From Gammaproteobacteria bacterium (lineage in GTDB: Bacteria > Pseudomonadota > Gammaproteobacteria > Steroidobacterales > Steroidobacteraceae), in the NCBI GenBank assembly GCA_005878835.1, contig VBMV01000059.1:1-64000 (forward strand): a stretch of 64,000 bases of DNA, in the 5' to 3' direction. The notes below the pieces were generated by a model. It saw nothing but the letters and a program-made list of their open reading frames with translations, had not been told where the DNA came from and did not search any database. The translations under genes and the position numbers were made by a program. Each line of letters opens with the position of its first letter. The stretch's first letter is position 1. This document shows, in pieces, positions 45,034 to 53,968 of this stretch.

Positions 45034-48000
45034 ATGCAGGCAATGGAAACGTTAAGCCAATCATCCCGGCGCCCGCCGGCGCAGGCGGCGGGCTGGCAGT
45101 TCTGGGTCGATCGCGGCGGTACGTTTACCGATGTCATCGGTCTGTCGCCCGCCGGCGAGCTGCACGTGCGCAAGGTGCCCTCGGCGAGCGCCGGTGGCGC
45201 GGCGGACGACCCGGGCTTGCGAGCGGTGCGCGCGATTCTCGCCGCCGCCGGCGCCGCCCCGCGTGCCGTGGCGGCGGTCAAGGTCGGGACCACCGTCGCG
45301 ACCAACGCGCTGCTCACGCGCAGCGGCGAGCCGGTGGTGCTGGTGACCAGCGCCGGTTTCGCCGATGCGCTGCGCATCGGTTACCAGAACCGGCCCGACA
45401 TCTTCGCGCGCGACATCGTGCTGCCCGAGCCCCTGTACGGCACCGTGATCGAGGCGCACGAGCGCATCGATGCGCACGGCGCGGTGCTGACGCCGCTGGA
45501 TGGGGCGCGCCTGCGCGCGGACCTCACCCGCGCGCGCCGCGCCGGTGCTCGCGCGGTGGCCATCGTCTTCCTGCATGGCTGGCGCCATCCGCAACACGAG
45601 CAGGAGGCAGCAAGCTGCGCACGCTCGCTCGGCTTCGAGGAAGTGTCGGTGTCGCACGAGCTGTCGCCGCTGGTGCGCTACGTCAGCCGCGGCGACACCA
45701 CGGTCCTCAATGCCTACCTCGCGCCGCCGCTGCGCAGCTACGTCGGCGCGCTGCACGAGCAGCTGCGCGCGCTCGATCCGCAGGTGCGCCTGACGCTCAT
45801 GCAGAGCAACGGCGGACTGGCGGCCGCGGAGAGCTTCCACGCCATGTCGAGCGTGTTGTCGGGGCCCGCGGGCGGGCTCATCGGCATGCGCTGGGTCGGG
45901 GAGCGCCTGGGCTACCCGCGCCTGATCGGCTTCGACATGGGCGGCACGTCCACGGACGTGTCACTGATCGACGGCGAGCTGCCGCAGCGCTTCGAGCACC
46001 TCATTGCCGGAGTGCGCCTGACCCAGCCGATGCTGGACGTGCACAGCATCGCCGCGGGCGGCGGTTCGGTGCTGAGCTTCAGGGACGGCCGCTTCGCGGT
46101 CGGCCCGGCCTCCGCGGGTGCGGACCCGGGGCCGGTGTGCTATGGGCGCGACGGACCGCTGACACTCACCGACGTGCAGGTGCTGCTCGGGCACCTGCGG
46201 CCCGACACCCTGCCCGCGCTCTTCGGGTGCGGCGGCCGCTCGCCCATCGATGCCGACGCGGTGGCGCGCCGCTTCGCCGCACTCACCGCCGAGCTCGGCG
46301 CGCAGGGCGCGCCCGGCGGCTCTGCCGAGAGGGTCGCCGAATCGTTCCTCGAGGTGGGGGTCGAGTCGATGGCGAACGCCATCCGCCAGGTATCCACCCG
46401 TCAGGGGCGCGATGCGGGCGAGTTCACGCTGTTCTGCTTCGGGGGCGCGGCCGGCCAGCACGCCTGCCGCGTCGCGCGCGCCGCCGGCGTGCGGCGCATT
46501 CTCGTGCATCCGCTGGCGAGCGTGCTGTCCGCCTTCGGCATCGGCGTGGCGGACCGCCTCGCCGTGCGCCGCGCGAGCCTGCGTCGGCTGCTCGACGAGC
46601 CCGGGCTCGCCGCGGCGCGCGCCGCGCTTGCCGCCCTCGAAGCGCAGGCGCGCGCTGAGCTCACCTCCCAGGGCGGTGAAGGCGGGCGCGTGCGCATCGC
46701 GCGGCTGCTGGAGCTGCGGGCCGGGGACAGCGACATCACGCTGTCGGTTCCGCTCGCGCCCCTGGATCAGGTGCGGCGGCGCCTGCACGCGGATCACCTG
46801 CTGCGCTTTGGCTTTGCCGCGCACACCCTCGCGGTGGTGATCGAGGCGCTGCGCGTGGAAGCGCGCCTCGCCTCGGTCGATGCCGCAACGCTCGCCATCC
46901 CGGAAGCCCCGGCGGTGGCCGAGCTGCCGCAGCGGGTGCGCGCCTGGTTCGGCGCCTGGCGCGAGGTGCCGCTCGTGGCCATGAGCGCGCTGCGCGGGGA
47001 GTTGCCGGGGCCGGCGCTGATCGTCGAGCCGCACAGCACGGTGGTGCTGGAAGAGGGCTGGCGTGCGCGGCGCCTCGTCGGCGGGGAGCTGCTGCTCGAG
47101 GATGACGGGGCGGCGCGCGCGGCGCTCGCCCCGGCGGTTGATGCCGCCCGCATCGAGATATTCAACAACCTGTTCATGCACATCGCCGAGCAGATGGGCG
47201 AGGTCCTCAGGGCGACCGCCCAGTCGGTCAATATCCGCGAACGCCTCGACTACTCCTGCGCCCTGTTCGACGGCGACGGCGGCCTGGTGGCCAACGCGCC
47301 GCACATGCCGGTGCATCTGGGCTCGATGGGCGCGAGCGTGCGCTCGGTCATCGCGGCGCAGCAGGCGCGGCTGCGTCCGGGGGACTCGTGGCTCCTGAAC
47401 AGTCCCTACCACGGCGGCACCCATCTGCCGGACATGACGGTGGTGACGCCGGTCTTCGTGGGCGGGCAGGCGCGGCCGGATTTCTTCGTCGCCTCGCGCG
47501 CGCATCACGCCGACATCGGCGGCGTGACGCCCGGCTCCATGCCGCCTTTCAGCCGCGCGATAGAGGAGGAAGGCGCGCTGTTCGAATGCTTTGCGCTGGT
47601 GAGTGCCGGGACGCTGCGCGAGAGCGAGTTGCGCGCGGCGCTCGCCGCTGGTCCCTGGCCGGCACGCAGGCCCGAGCAGAACCTCGCGGACCTGCGCGCC
47701 CAGCTGGCCGCCAACGCGCGCGGCATCGCCGAAATCGGCCGCGCCGTGCGGCGCCACGGTCTGGATACGCTGCGCGCCTACATGCGGCACGTGCAGGACA
47801 ACGCCGCGCAGTGCGTGCGCAACGCCATCGGGCGGCTGCAACCCGGCAGCTTCCGCTACGAAATGGACGGCGGCCAGCTGATCGCGGTGCGCGTCGACAT
47901 CGACCGCGAGCGGCGCCGCGCGCGCATCGATTTCACCGGAACCTCACCCCAGGGCGCGCACAACTTCAACGCCCCGCGCGCGGTGTGTACGGCGGCGGTG

Positions 48001-48666
48001 CTGTACGTGTTCCGTACGCTGATCGAGTGGCCGATTCCCCTGAACGAGGGATGCCTCGAGCCGCTGGAGATCGTCATTCCCGCCGGATCGCTCCTCGACC
48101 CGCGCCCGCCCGCGGCGGTGGCGGGAGGGAACGTGGAGACCTCACAGTGCATCGTCGATGCGCTGTACGCAGCGCTGGGAATTCTCGCCGCTTCCCAGGG
48201 AACCATGAACAACCTGACCTTCGGGGATGCGCACCTGCAGTACTACGAGACCATCGCCGGCGGCGCCGGCGCGGGGGCGGACTTCGACGGCTGCGACGCC
48301 GTGCAGACTCACATGACCAACTCGCGCCTCACCGACCCGGAGATCCTCGAGAGCGAGTTCCCGGTGCTGGTGCGGGAGTTCGCGATCCGCCGCGGCTCGG
48401 GTGGCGCCGGAAGGCACCGCGGCGGCGATGGCATCGTGCGGCGGCTGGAGTTTCGTGCCCCGTTCTCCGCAGCCTTGCTCGCCAATCACCGCCGCATTGC
48501 GCCCTTCGGGCTCGAGGGCGGGCAGCCCGGTGCCCGCGGTGAGGCGCGCATACGCCGCGCCGGCGGGGCGGTGGAGCCCCTGGGCGCCACGGCGCGCTTC
48601 GAGGTCGGACCGGCGGACGAGCTCCTCATCCTGACACCGGGTGGGGGTGGCTTCGGCTCACCGTAA
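45034..48666 (+). CDS. Fused hydantoinase A/B (5-oxoprolinase-type) enzyme
   Basis: 1210 aa, the size of full 5-oxoprolinases. The N-terminal half (about 20-690) is HyuA, an ASKHA-type ATPase: WVDRGGTFTDVIGL, KVGTTVATNALLTR, LMQSNGGLAAAESF, VLSGPAGGLIGM, GFDMGGTSTDVSL. The C-terminal half (from about 705) is HyuB: EIFNNLFMHIAEQMGEVLRATAQS, FDGDGGLVANAPHMPVHLGSM, SPYHGGTHLPDMTVVTPVF, and the end FPVLVREFAIRRGSGGAGRHRGGDG. It cleaves 5-oxoproline or a hydantoin ring with ATP; the exact substrate cannot be read from sequence. The downstream ATG at 45043 is an alternative start. Its 3' end overlaps the convergent tail-sheath gene by 9 bp. Confidence 0.95.
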   Translation: MQAMETLSQSSRRPPAQAAGWQFWVDRGGTFTDVIGLSPAGELHVRKVPSASAGGAADDPGLRAVRAILAAAGAAPRAVAAVKVGTTVATNALLTRSGEPVVLVTSAGFADALRIGYQNRPDIFARDIVLPEPLYGTVIEAHERIDAHGAVLTPLDGARLRADLTRARRAGARAVAIVFLHGWRHPQHEQEAASCARSLGFEEVSVSHELSPLVRYVSRGDTTVLNAYLAPPLRSYVGALHEQLRALDPQVRLTLMQSNGGLAAAESFHAMSSVLSGPAGGLIGMRWVGERLGYPRLIGFDMGGTSTDVSLIDGELPQRFEHLIAGVRLTQPMLDVHSIAAGGGSVLSFRDGRFAVGPASAGADPGPVCYGRDGPLTLTDVQVLLGHLRPDTLPALFGCGGRSPIDADAVARRFAALTAELGAQGAPGGSAERVAESFLEVGVESMANAIRQVSTRQGRDAGEFTLFCFGGAAGQHACRVARAAGVRRILVHPLASVLSAFGIGVADRLAVRRASLRRLLDEPGLAAARAALAALEAQARAELTSQGGEGGRVRIARLLELRAGDSDITLSVPLAPLDQVRRRLHADHLLRFGFAAHTLAVVIEALRVEARLASVDAATLAIPEAPAVAELPQRVRAWFGAWREVPLVAMSALRGELPGPALIVEPHSTVVLEEGWRARRLVGGELLLEDDGAARAALAPAVDAARIEIFNNLFMHIAEQMGEVLRATAQSVNIRERLDYSCALFDGDGGLVANAPHMPVHLGSMGASVRSVIAAQQARLRPGDSWLLNSPYHGGTHLPDMTVVTPVFVGGQARPDFFVASRAHHADIGGVTPGSMPPFSRAIEEEGALFECFALVSAGTLRESELRAALAAGPWPARRPEQNLADLRAQLAANARGIAEIGRAVRRHGLDTLRAYMRHVQDNAAQCVRNAIGRLQPGSFRYEMDGGQLIAVRVDIDRERRRARIDFTGTSPQGAHNFNAPRAVCTAAVLYVFRTLIEWPIPLNEGCLEPLEIVIPAGSLLDPRPPAAVAGGNVETSQCIVDALYAALGILAASQGTMNNLTFGDAHLQYYETIAGGAGAGADFDGCDAVQTHMTNSRLTDPEILESEFPVLVREFAIRRGSGGAGRHRGGDGIVRRLEFRAPFSAALLANHRRIAPFGLEGGQPGARGEARIRRAGGAVEPLGATARFEVGPADELLILTPGGGGFGSP

Positions 48667-50265
48667 AATCGCGGTCTCGATCTCCCACTCGACCCGGTGC
48701 TTCGCGGTCGCGGAGCGGTTCACCGACACCGGCCGCACCCGGCTCGTGCCGGCGCAATGCGTCACCAGCCAGGTGTCGAACACCCCCGGCTTGCTGCTGG
48801 CGAAACCGAACAGCAGGTTGAATTTGCCTTCGGCGAGAGTCTGCGGCCGGTTGACACGCTCATCGCTGATGACGAAGTGGCTCTGATCGGTGCCGGCGCC
48901 GGCAAAGGCGCCCTGCGCCGCCAGGGCGTCCAGAAAGGTCTCGACCCGGGCCTGGGCGCGCTGCCAGGTCGCAGGCCCATTATGTTCCAGCAGCACCCAG
49001 CGCGTGCCCTGCTCGATGCTCGCCGCCACGAACAGCGCCAGGCGCCGTGCCGAGAGGTACTGCCAGTCGCAGACACCGCCGCCCGCGCCCAGGGTGCGCG
49101 GGCTCACGTCGGGGCGCGAACCGACCCGCACCGACAGCAAGGTATTGACGCCCGCCTGCGCCAGCCGCATCCGATCGGCGTCGGACACCCCCACCGCCGG
49201 ACGCAACCCGGGACGCAGAATCGCCTCCTCGCTGTGCGCCCCCGCCCACACCGGCCAGGTCTCATCGGAGCGGGCGATCATGCCCGCCGCGGCGCCGCAG
49301 GAACCGAAGGTCTCTATGCGGCCGCGCAGCCGATCGAACGCCTGCACGCGCGGGTAGTACATGAGGGCGCTGTCGCTGCGGAACGGCCAGACCCGCAGGG
49401 CATCGAGCGCGGCGGGCGCGGACGTCCAGCTTGCTGGCGGGTCGACCAGCAGCAACGCCTGCCGGTCGCGGCACAGGCGCGCCGCCACCAGCAAGCTCGA
49501 CAGTCCCACATCGCGCTCGCGCGTCAACGGCGGGATGCACAGCAGGTTGAAGCGGGCGACGCCCTGCAGCGCAAACAGCCCGGTGCCGCTGCCGGCGGCG
49601 CCGATGATGTCGTAGTCGGTGAGCGGCGCGCCGTCATCCCCGTCGGGATTGGAGAGCGTGTAGCCGACCGCGACGCCCCCGGGTCCGCCGGCGGAGCGAT
49701 CCGGGCGCTGCGCGGGAACCGCACCCGCCACGCGCACCAGGCGCGATCCGAGCAGCAGGTCGGGGACGAAGCGGCCGGAAGCGGGCACCACCGACACGCG
49801 CCGGTAGATCTCCTGGTCTTCCACCAGCTCCGAGCCGGCGGTGCGCACGCGCTGCACCACCAGATTGAAGCGGTCGCGCTCGGCGCTGTTCAGGCCGTCA
49901 TAGTCCACCGAGGCGCGCAGGTACTCGCGCGAGCCGGGATTCACGGCCACCAGCTTGAGCTCGCTCCCGCCCGCCGGCAGGCAGAGGGTCGGCGGGCGCG
50001 CGCCGTTGGCGACGCGCACGATCAGTGCCTCGCGACCACCATTCTCGAAGAACTGCTCGACCGCGTAGGAGAGGGTCGAGGGCTGCCACAGGCCGCCGAA
50101 GTGCCGCTGGAACTCACTGAAGCTCGTGGTGCGCAGCGCCTGGTTGACCGGCCCCTTGAGGGTGCGGCCGACGAAAGCGGCGATTCCGGTGGGCACGCGC
50201 TCAATCGCGTGTTCGGTGCGGCTTTGTTGTACGAGTTCTACGCCGGACGCGGGGCTATCGGCCAC
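48658..50265 (-). CDS. Phage-type contractile tail sheath protein (orphan)
   Basis: 535 aa. The N-terminal arm and first domain match phage tail sheath proteins: ERVPTGIAAFVGRTLKGPVNQ, SFSEFQRHFGG, LSYAVEQFFENGGREALIVRVA. The middle subtilisin-like domain contains DYDIIGAAGSGTGLFALQGVARFNLLCIPPL and a tidy core, and the C-terminal domain has YLSARRLALFVAASIEQGTRWVLLEHN, TFLDALAAQGAFAGAG and FVISDERVNRPQTLAEGKFN. No tube, baseplate, spike, chaperone or terminase gene is present in the window, so a complete prophage or contractile injection system is not visible. It is third in line after an L,D-transpeptidase and a small coiled-coil gene. Confidence 0.92.
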   Translation of the reverse strand: MADSPASGVELVQQSRTEHAIERVPTGIAAFVGRTLKGPVNQALRTTSFSEFQRHFGGLWQPSTLSYAVEQFFENGGREALIVRVANGARPPTLCLPAGGSELKLVAVNPGSREYLRASVDYDGLNSAERDRFNLVVQRVRTAGSELVEDQEIYRRVSVVPASGRFVPDLLLGSRLVRVAGAVPAQRPDRSAGGPGGVAVGYTLSNPDGDDGAPLTDYDIIGAAGSGTGLFALQGVARFNLLCIPPLTRERDVGLSSLLVAARLCRDRQALLLVDPPASWTSAPAALDALRVWPFRSDSALMYYPRVQAFDRLRGRIETFGSCGAAAGMIARSDETWPVWAGAHSEEAILRPGLRPAVGVSDADRMRLAQAGVNTLLSVRVGSRPDVSPRTLGAGGGVCDWQYLSARRLALFVAASIEQGTRWVLLEHNGPATWQRAQARVETFLDALAAQGAFAGAGTDQSHFVISDERVNRPQTLAEGKFNLLFGFASSKPGVFDTWLVTHCAGTSRVRPVSVNRSATAKHRVEWEIETAILR

Positions 50266-50310
50266 TCAAGCGCCTTTCGGGATCTGGCCGCTCGACTCTA
50301 ACACAGCGTG

Positions 50311-50472
50311 TCAGCGGGTAGTCGGATTCTGGGCCGCTCCCGGCTCGCTGCGCTGCCGCGCGCCTTCCTCCCTGAGGCGCTGCGCCTCTTCGGCGCGCGC
50401 GCGTTCCAGATCCTCGCGCTTGCGCGCGATCTCCGCCAGCATCAGCTGCAGCCACTCGGACAGCGCCGTCAC
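50311..50472 (-). CDS. Small coiled-coil protein (53 aa), not in ORF track
   Basis: GTG at 50472, 53 residues, stop at 50311. I found it by translating the third reverse frame between the transpeptidase and sheath genes. It starts with an amphipathic helix (MTALSEWLQLMLAEIARKR) and continues in a strongly charged heptad run (EDLERARAEEAQRLREEGAR). A GAGGAG ribosome site lies eight or nine bases upstream and overlaps the stop of the transpeptidase gene. No known family. Position and ribosome site make it a credible gene that could be a structural partner of the sheath. The ORF-track line 50255-50479 is in another frame. Confidence 0.75.
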   Translation of the reverse strand: MTALSEWLQLMLAEIARKREDLERARAEEAQRLREEGARQRSEPGAAQNPTTR

Positions 50473-50484
50473 GGCGCACACTCC

Positions 50485-51729
50485 TCAGCCGCCATTCTTG
50501 GGGCGCGCCGGTGGCGCCTCGGCGGCGTCGGCCGGGGCATCGGCGGTCTGCTCGGGCGTATCCTCGGCCGGCGCGCCCGGCTCGATCTCGGACAGCATCT
50601 GCTTGAAGGAGGCTTCATCCATGGGCAGGTCCGACTTGCCATCCCAGGTGGAGCCTTCCGGAAGCACGTTCTGCACGCGCGGCGCCCCGGCCAGGACCTC
50701 ATCGACCGTAGCGTCGGAGGCGGTGATCGGGACGGGCACGCCGCGCGGAGCGCGCGCGAGCGCCGACACCAGCGTCCAGTCGACTTGGGTACCGTGCTCC
50801 TTCAGCTGCTGTTGCAGCGTCGCGGCCAGGGACTTGCTGAGGAGCCGCCGCTGGGCGTTCGCCCAGTCGCGCGTATCGTCCTCCAGAACGTCAAAGGGCT
50901 GCATGTACAGCTGCCCGTCACGCCAGCCGAACACGAACGGTTGATTGACCACGCGCACCTGGGTGCCGAGGGGCACCATGGCGAAGAACTGGGCGATGTC
51001 CTCCGGGTACAGGCGGATGCAGCCGTGGCTCGAACGCAGCCCGACGCCGGCTGGCTTATTGGTGCCATGAATCAGGTAGCTCGGCCACTGCAGGTAGAGC
51101 GCGTACTTGCCCAAGGGATTGTCCGGTCCGGGCCCGATCACCGGATCGAGATCCTCGCCGTTCTCGTGGTGCTCCTTGCGCACCGAGAGCGGCACGCGCC
51201 AGGTGGGATCCTGCTGGCGGCGCACGATCTTCGTGACGCCCTCCGGAGTTCGCCAGCCCACCTTGCCGATGCCGATGGGGTGCGTGAGCACGACGGGCGG
51301 TGCGCCGCGCCCGACCGGGGGATAGTAGAAGATCCGCATGGCCGCGATGTTGATCACGAGCCCGGTGCGCGGCGCGTTCGGCAGAATGAACTGCGACGGA
51401 ACCACGATCTCCCGGCCCTCCCCCGGCAGCCAGGGGTCGACCTTGGGATTGGCGCGCACGATCTCCTCGTACCCGACGTTGAAGCGACGTGCGATATCGC
51501 TGAGCGTGTCGTCCTTGCCGGCCGTCACCACCTGCACGACGCCGACGACGTCCTGAGCGGGGTCGAGCTCGAAGCGCTCGTTGGCCACTGGCGGGGGCAG
51601 CGCCGGCGCCGCCGGCGGGGCCGGCGCTGCGGGAGGCGCCGGGTGCCGCAACGGGGCGAAGAGCGAGCACCCCGCGATCAGCAGGCACGTCAGCGCGGCA
51701 GTAGCGCGGGCCGTGGAGGCAGCCTTCAT
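50485..51729 (-). CDS. LysM / L,D-transpeptidase (YkuD) lipoprotein
   Basis: 414 aa from the ATG at 51729. The signal peptide ends in a lipobox (LIAGC, about residue 21), so the protein is lipid-anchored in the envelope. A Pro/Ala linker leads to a LysM peptidoglycan-binding domain (about 66-112: VTAGKDDTLSDIARRFNV, GEGREIVVPSQFILP). The YkuD catalytic domain spans about 120-265, with HGTNKPAGVGLRSSHGCIRLY carrying the His and nucleophilic Cys. A Pro/Ala/Glu tail follows. It should form 3-3 peptidoglycan cross-links or attach lipoproteins. It is coupled to the small coiled-coil and sheath genes downstream. Confidence 0.94.
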   Translation of the reverse strand: MKAASTARATAALTCLLIAGCSLFAPLRHPAPPAAPAPPAAPALPPPVANERFELDPAQDVVGVVQVVTAGKDDTLSDIARRFNVGYEEIVRANPKVDPWLPGEGREIVVPSQFILPNAPRTGLVINIAAMRIFYYPPVGRGAPPVVLTHPIGIGKVGWRTPEGVTKIVRRQQDPTWRVPLSVRKEHHENGEDLDPVIGPGPDNPLGKYALYLQWPSYLIHGTNKPAGVGLRSSHGCIRLYPEDIAQFFAMVPLGTQVRVVNQPFVFGWRDGQLYMQPFDVLEDDTRDWANAQRRLLSKSLAATLQQQLKEHGTQVDWTLVSALARAPRGVPVPITASDATVDEVLAGAPRVQNVLPEGSTWDGKSDLPMDEASFKQMLSEIEPGAPAEDTPEQTADAPADAAEAPPARPKNGG

Positions 51730-51779
51730 GGTGGAATTATGACCGAGTTCGCCGGGGCGCGAAGGGCGTCGGTGATGCG

Positions 51780-52277
51780 CTACAGCAGCACGGGCTGGTT
51801 GGGCAGCTCGTGGTCGCTGTGGTGCCGCCCCGGGAAGTGCCGTCCCAGCAGTGCCGCCACGCCCTCGATACCCGCGATCGAGCCCTCGCCATAGCGCCTG
51901 GCGCGGTAGTGCAGCTCCATCTGCCGGCACACCGCCTGCCACTCAGGCTGCGCGATGCGCTCGGCGATGCCGCGGTCGGCGATGATCTCGACCACCCGGT
52001 CCGCCACGAGCACGTAGATGAGGACACCGTTGTTGTACGCCGTGTCCCATACGCCGAGCTGTCCGAACAGCTGCAGCGCGCGCGGCCGTGGCGGCAGATC
52101 GTGCCACAGCTCCGGCAGATCCAGGGCGGTCTCGACCACGAAGCGGATCTCCCCCGCATGCTGCGCTTCGCAGCGGCCGATGGCCTGCTCGATGGCGGCG
52201 CGAACCTGCGGCGTGAAGCGCCGGCGCGTGCTCCAGCGCGTGGTGGCGAGGTGGCGAATGAGGCGCAGGAATCGCAT
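51780..52277 (-). CDS. TPM-domain protein (short, cytoplasmic side)
   Basis: 165 aa from the ATG at 52277 with GGAGG eight to nine bases upstream; the ORF-track start lies inside the next gene. No signal peptide. The TPM fold is recognisable from EQAIGRCEAQHAGEIRFVVETALDL, QLFGQLGVWDTAYNNGVLIYVLVADRVVEIIADRGI and CRQMELHYRARRYGEGSIAGIEGV. The Gly-rich C-terminal membrane tail of YgcG proteins is missing. It is the standard companion of LemA and YgcG genes. Confidence 0.88.
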   Translation of the reverse strand: MRFLRLIRHLATTRWSTRRRFTPQVRAAIEQAIGRCEAQHAGEIRFVVETALDLPELWHDLPPRPRALQLFGQLGVWDTAYNNGVLIYVLVADRVVEIIADRGIAERIAQPEWQAVCRQMELHYRARRYGEGSIAGIEGVAALLGRHFPGRHHSDHELPNQPVLL

Positions 52278-52290
52278 GACCAGGTCCCTC

Positions 52291-53190
52291 CTACCAGCTT
52301 CCGGAGGCGCCGCCGCCCCCGAATCCTCCGCCACCACCGCTGAATCCACCGCCGCCGAATCCTCCGCCCCCGAGGCCGCCGCCGAATCCGCCGAAGCCCC
52401 CGGCACGCGGGTAGCTCGACCAGCCGCTGCCACGCGCCAGACCGCCGAGCAGCGTGAACAGGAACGCGCCCGCCGCGGCGAGCAGCGCCAGGAGCAGCGC
52501 GTAGCCGGCGATCCACACCAGCAGGCCCGTGCCGACCGCGGTGAAGGCCGAGCCCAGCGTGCGTCCGAAGACCGCGCGCAGCAGCACCGAACCGACAAAA
52601 ACGGCGAACAGCATCAGCGGCAAGGGGCTCGAGCCGTGCGCGCGCCGGCCGGACTGCCACTCGTGCTCGGGGGGCGGCAGCGGCTCGCCTTCGATGAGCT
52701 TCATCATCTGCTCGAGGCCGGCGTCGATGCCGGCGTAGTAATTGCCCTGGCGGAAGGCGGGCCGCAGGGTCTCCGAGATGATGCGGTTGCACATGGCATC
52801 GGTCAGGACACCCTCGAGACCATAGCCGACCTCGATGCGCACGCGGTGATCGTTCCTGGCAATGATCAGCAGCGCGCCGTCATCCACCTTGTGCCGGCCG
52901 AGCTTCCACTCATCGACCACCCGGATCGAGTACTGCTCGATCTGCTCCGGTTCGGTCGTCGCCACGAGCAGCAGCGCGAGCTGCGAGCCCTTGGCGGACT
53001 CGAACGCCGCGAGCTTCTGCTCGAGCGCGCTCTGCTGCTCCGCGCTCAGGGTACCGGTGAGATCGGTGACGCGCGCCGTCAGCTTCGGGATCGGCTGCAG
53101 GCCCTGCGCGCCCGGCATCACCCCAGGGCCCAGCAGCAGCGCCAGCGCCAGTCCCGCCCGCGCTCGGGCGCCGCTCGAGCCGGCGATCAT
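52291..53190 (-). CDS. YgcG-type TPM-domain membrane protein with Gly-rich tail
   Basis: 299 aa. Signal peptide (residues about 12-30), then a TPM domain (RVTDLTGTLSAEQQSALEQKLAAFE, GSQLALLLVATTEPEQIEQYSIRVVDEWKLGRHKVDDGALLIIA, RIEVGYGLEGVLTDAMCNRI), two to three membrane helices (about 190-250) and a glycine-rich end (GGFGGFGGGLGGGGFGGGG). TPM proteins have been linked to phosphatase activity in plants and to envelope assembly in bacteria. Its ATG overlaps the lemA stop (ATGA). Confidence 0.93.
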   Translation of the reverse strand: MIAGSSGARARAGLALALLLGPGVMPGAQGLQPIPKLTARVTDLTGTLSAEQQSALEQKLAAFESAKGSQLALLLVATTEPEQIEQYSIRVVDEWKLGRHKVDDGALLIIARNDHRVRIEVGYGLEGVLTDAMCNRIISETLRPAFRQGNYYAGIDAGLEQMMKLIEGEPLPPPEHEWQSGRRAHGSSPLPLMLFAVFVGSVLLRAVFGRTLGSAFTAVGTGLLVWIAGYALLLALLAAAGAFLFTLLGGLARGSGWSSYPRAGGFGGFGGGLGGGGFGGGGFSGGGGGFGGGGASGSW

Positions 53191-53843
53191 TTCGTCGCGG
53201 GTTGTCCCGGGGACGCCGCGGCAGCGGCCGGCGCGGCCGGTGCCCCGGGGGGCGAGGTGTCGAAGCTGACCGTCGGGGCGGTCGCGATCTGCTGCTCGTT
53301 GGCGACCTGGAAGCTCGGCTTCACCTGGAAACCGAACATCTTCGCCGTGAGATTGACGGGGAAGGAGCGCACCGTCACGTTGTAAGCCTGCACCGCCTGG
53401 ATGTAGCGATTGCGCGCCACGGTGATGCGGTTTTCAGTGCCCTCGAGCTGCGATTGCAGATCGCGGAAATTCTGGTCCGACTTCAGCTGCGGATAGTTCT
53501 CGACCACCACCATCAGGCTCTTCAGCGCCTGGGTGAGATCGCCCTGCGCGGCCTGGTACTTCTGGAACAGCTGCGGGTTATTGAGTACCTCGGGCGTCAC
53601 CTGGATGGAGCTCGCCCGGGCGCGCGCCTCGGTCACCCCGATCAGCACTTTCTGCTCCTGGGCCGCGTAGCCCTTCACGGTGTTGACGAGATTCGGGATG
53701 AGATCGGCCCGGCGCTGATACTGATTCACGACCTCGGACCAGGCCGCCTTGACGCCCTCGTCCTGTTGCTGCAGGGAGTTGTAACCGCAGCCTGACAGGC
53801 CCAGGACCGCGGCACCCACAAGGGCGAGAAACCACGCGCGCAT
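53187..53843 (-). CDS. LemA family lipoprotein
   Basis: 218 aa. Lipoprotein signal with LSGCGYN (Cys near residue 19), then a four-helix LemA domain: QQQDEGVKAAWSEVVNQYQRRADLIPNLVNTVKGYA, EVLNNPQLFQKYQAAQGDL, LMVVVENYPQLKSDQNFRDLQSQLEGTENRITVARNRY. The C-terminal tail is Pro/Ala-rich. It heads the run LemA, two TPM proteins, L,D-transpeptidase, coiled coil and tail sheath, all on the same strand with small gaps. LemA function is not settled; association with TPM proteins is conserved. Confidence 0.95.
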   Translation of the reverse strand: MRAWFLALVGAAVLGLSGCGYNSLQQQDEGVKAAWSEVVNQYQRRADLIPNLVNTVKGYAAQEQKVLIGVTEARARASSIQVTPEVLNNPQLFQKYQAAQGDLTQALKSLMVVVENYPQLKSDQNFRDLQSQLEGTENRITVARNRYIQAVQAYNVTVRSFPVNLTAKMFGFQVKPSFQVANEQQIATAPTVSFDTSPPGAPAAPAAAAASPGQPATK

Positions 53844-53968
53844 CGAGTTCTCCTTGGCTTACCACCCGGTCCCCTGCGGCCAGGGGGCGGGGATTGTCAC
53901 ACGGAGGCAAGGGCGCGTCGATTGCGCCCGCGGCGCGGGCGGGGGCGGCCGGCGCGCGGGCCGGCGCC

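Noticed and set aside
45961-47841. 626-aa minus-strand ORF
   Set aside because: Shadow of the fused HyuA/HyuB gene.
48697-50301. 534-aa plus-strand ORF opposite the tail sheath
   Set aside because: Composition typical of antisense frames; the sheath family match is on the minus strand.
48658-51729. Prophage containing the tail sheath
   Set aside because: No integrase, terminase, capsid, tube or att repeats in or around the region; the neighbours are envelope genes.
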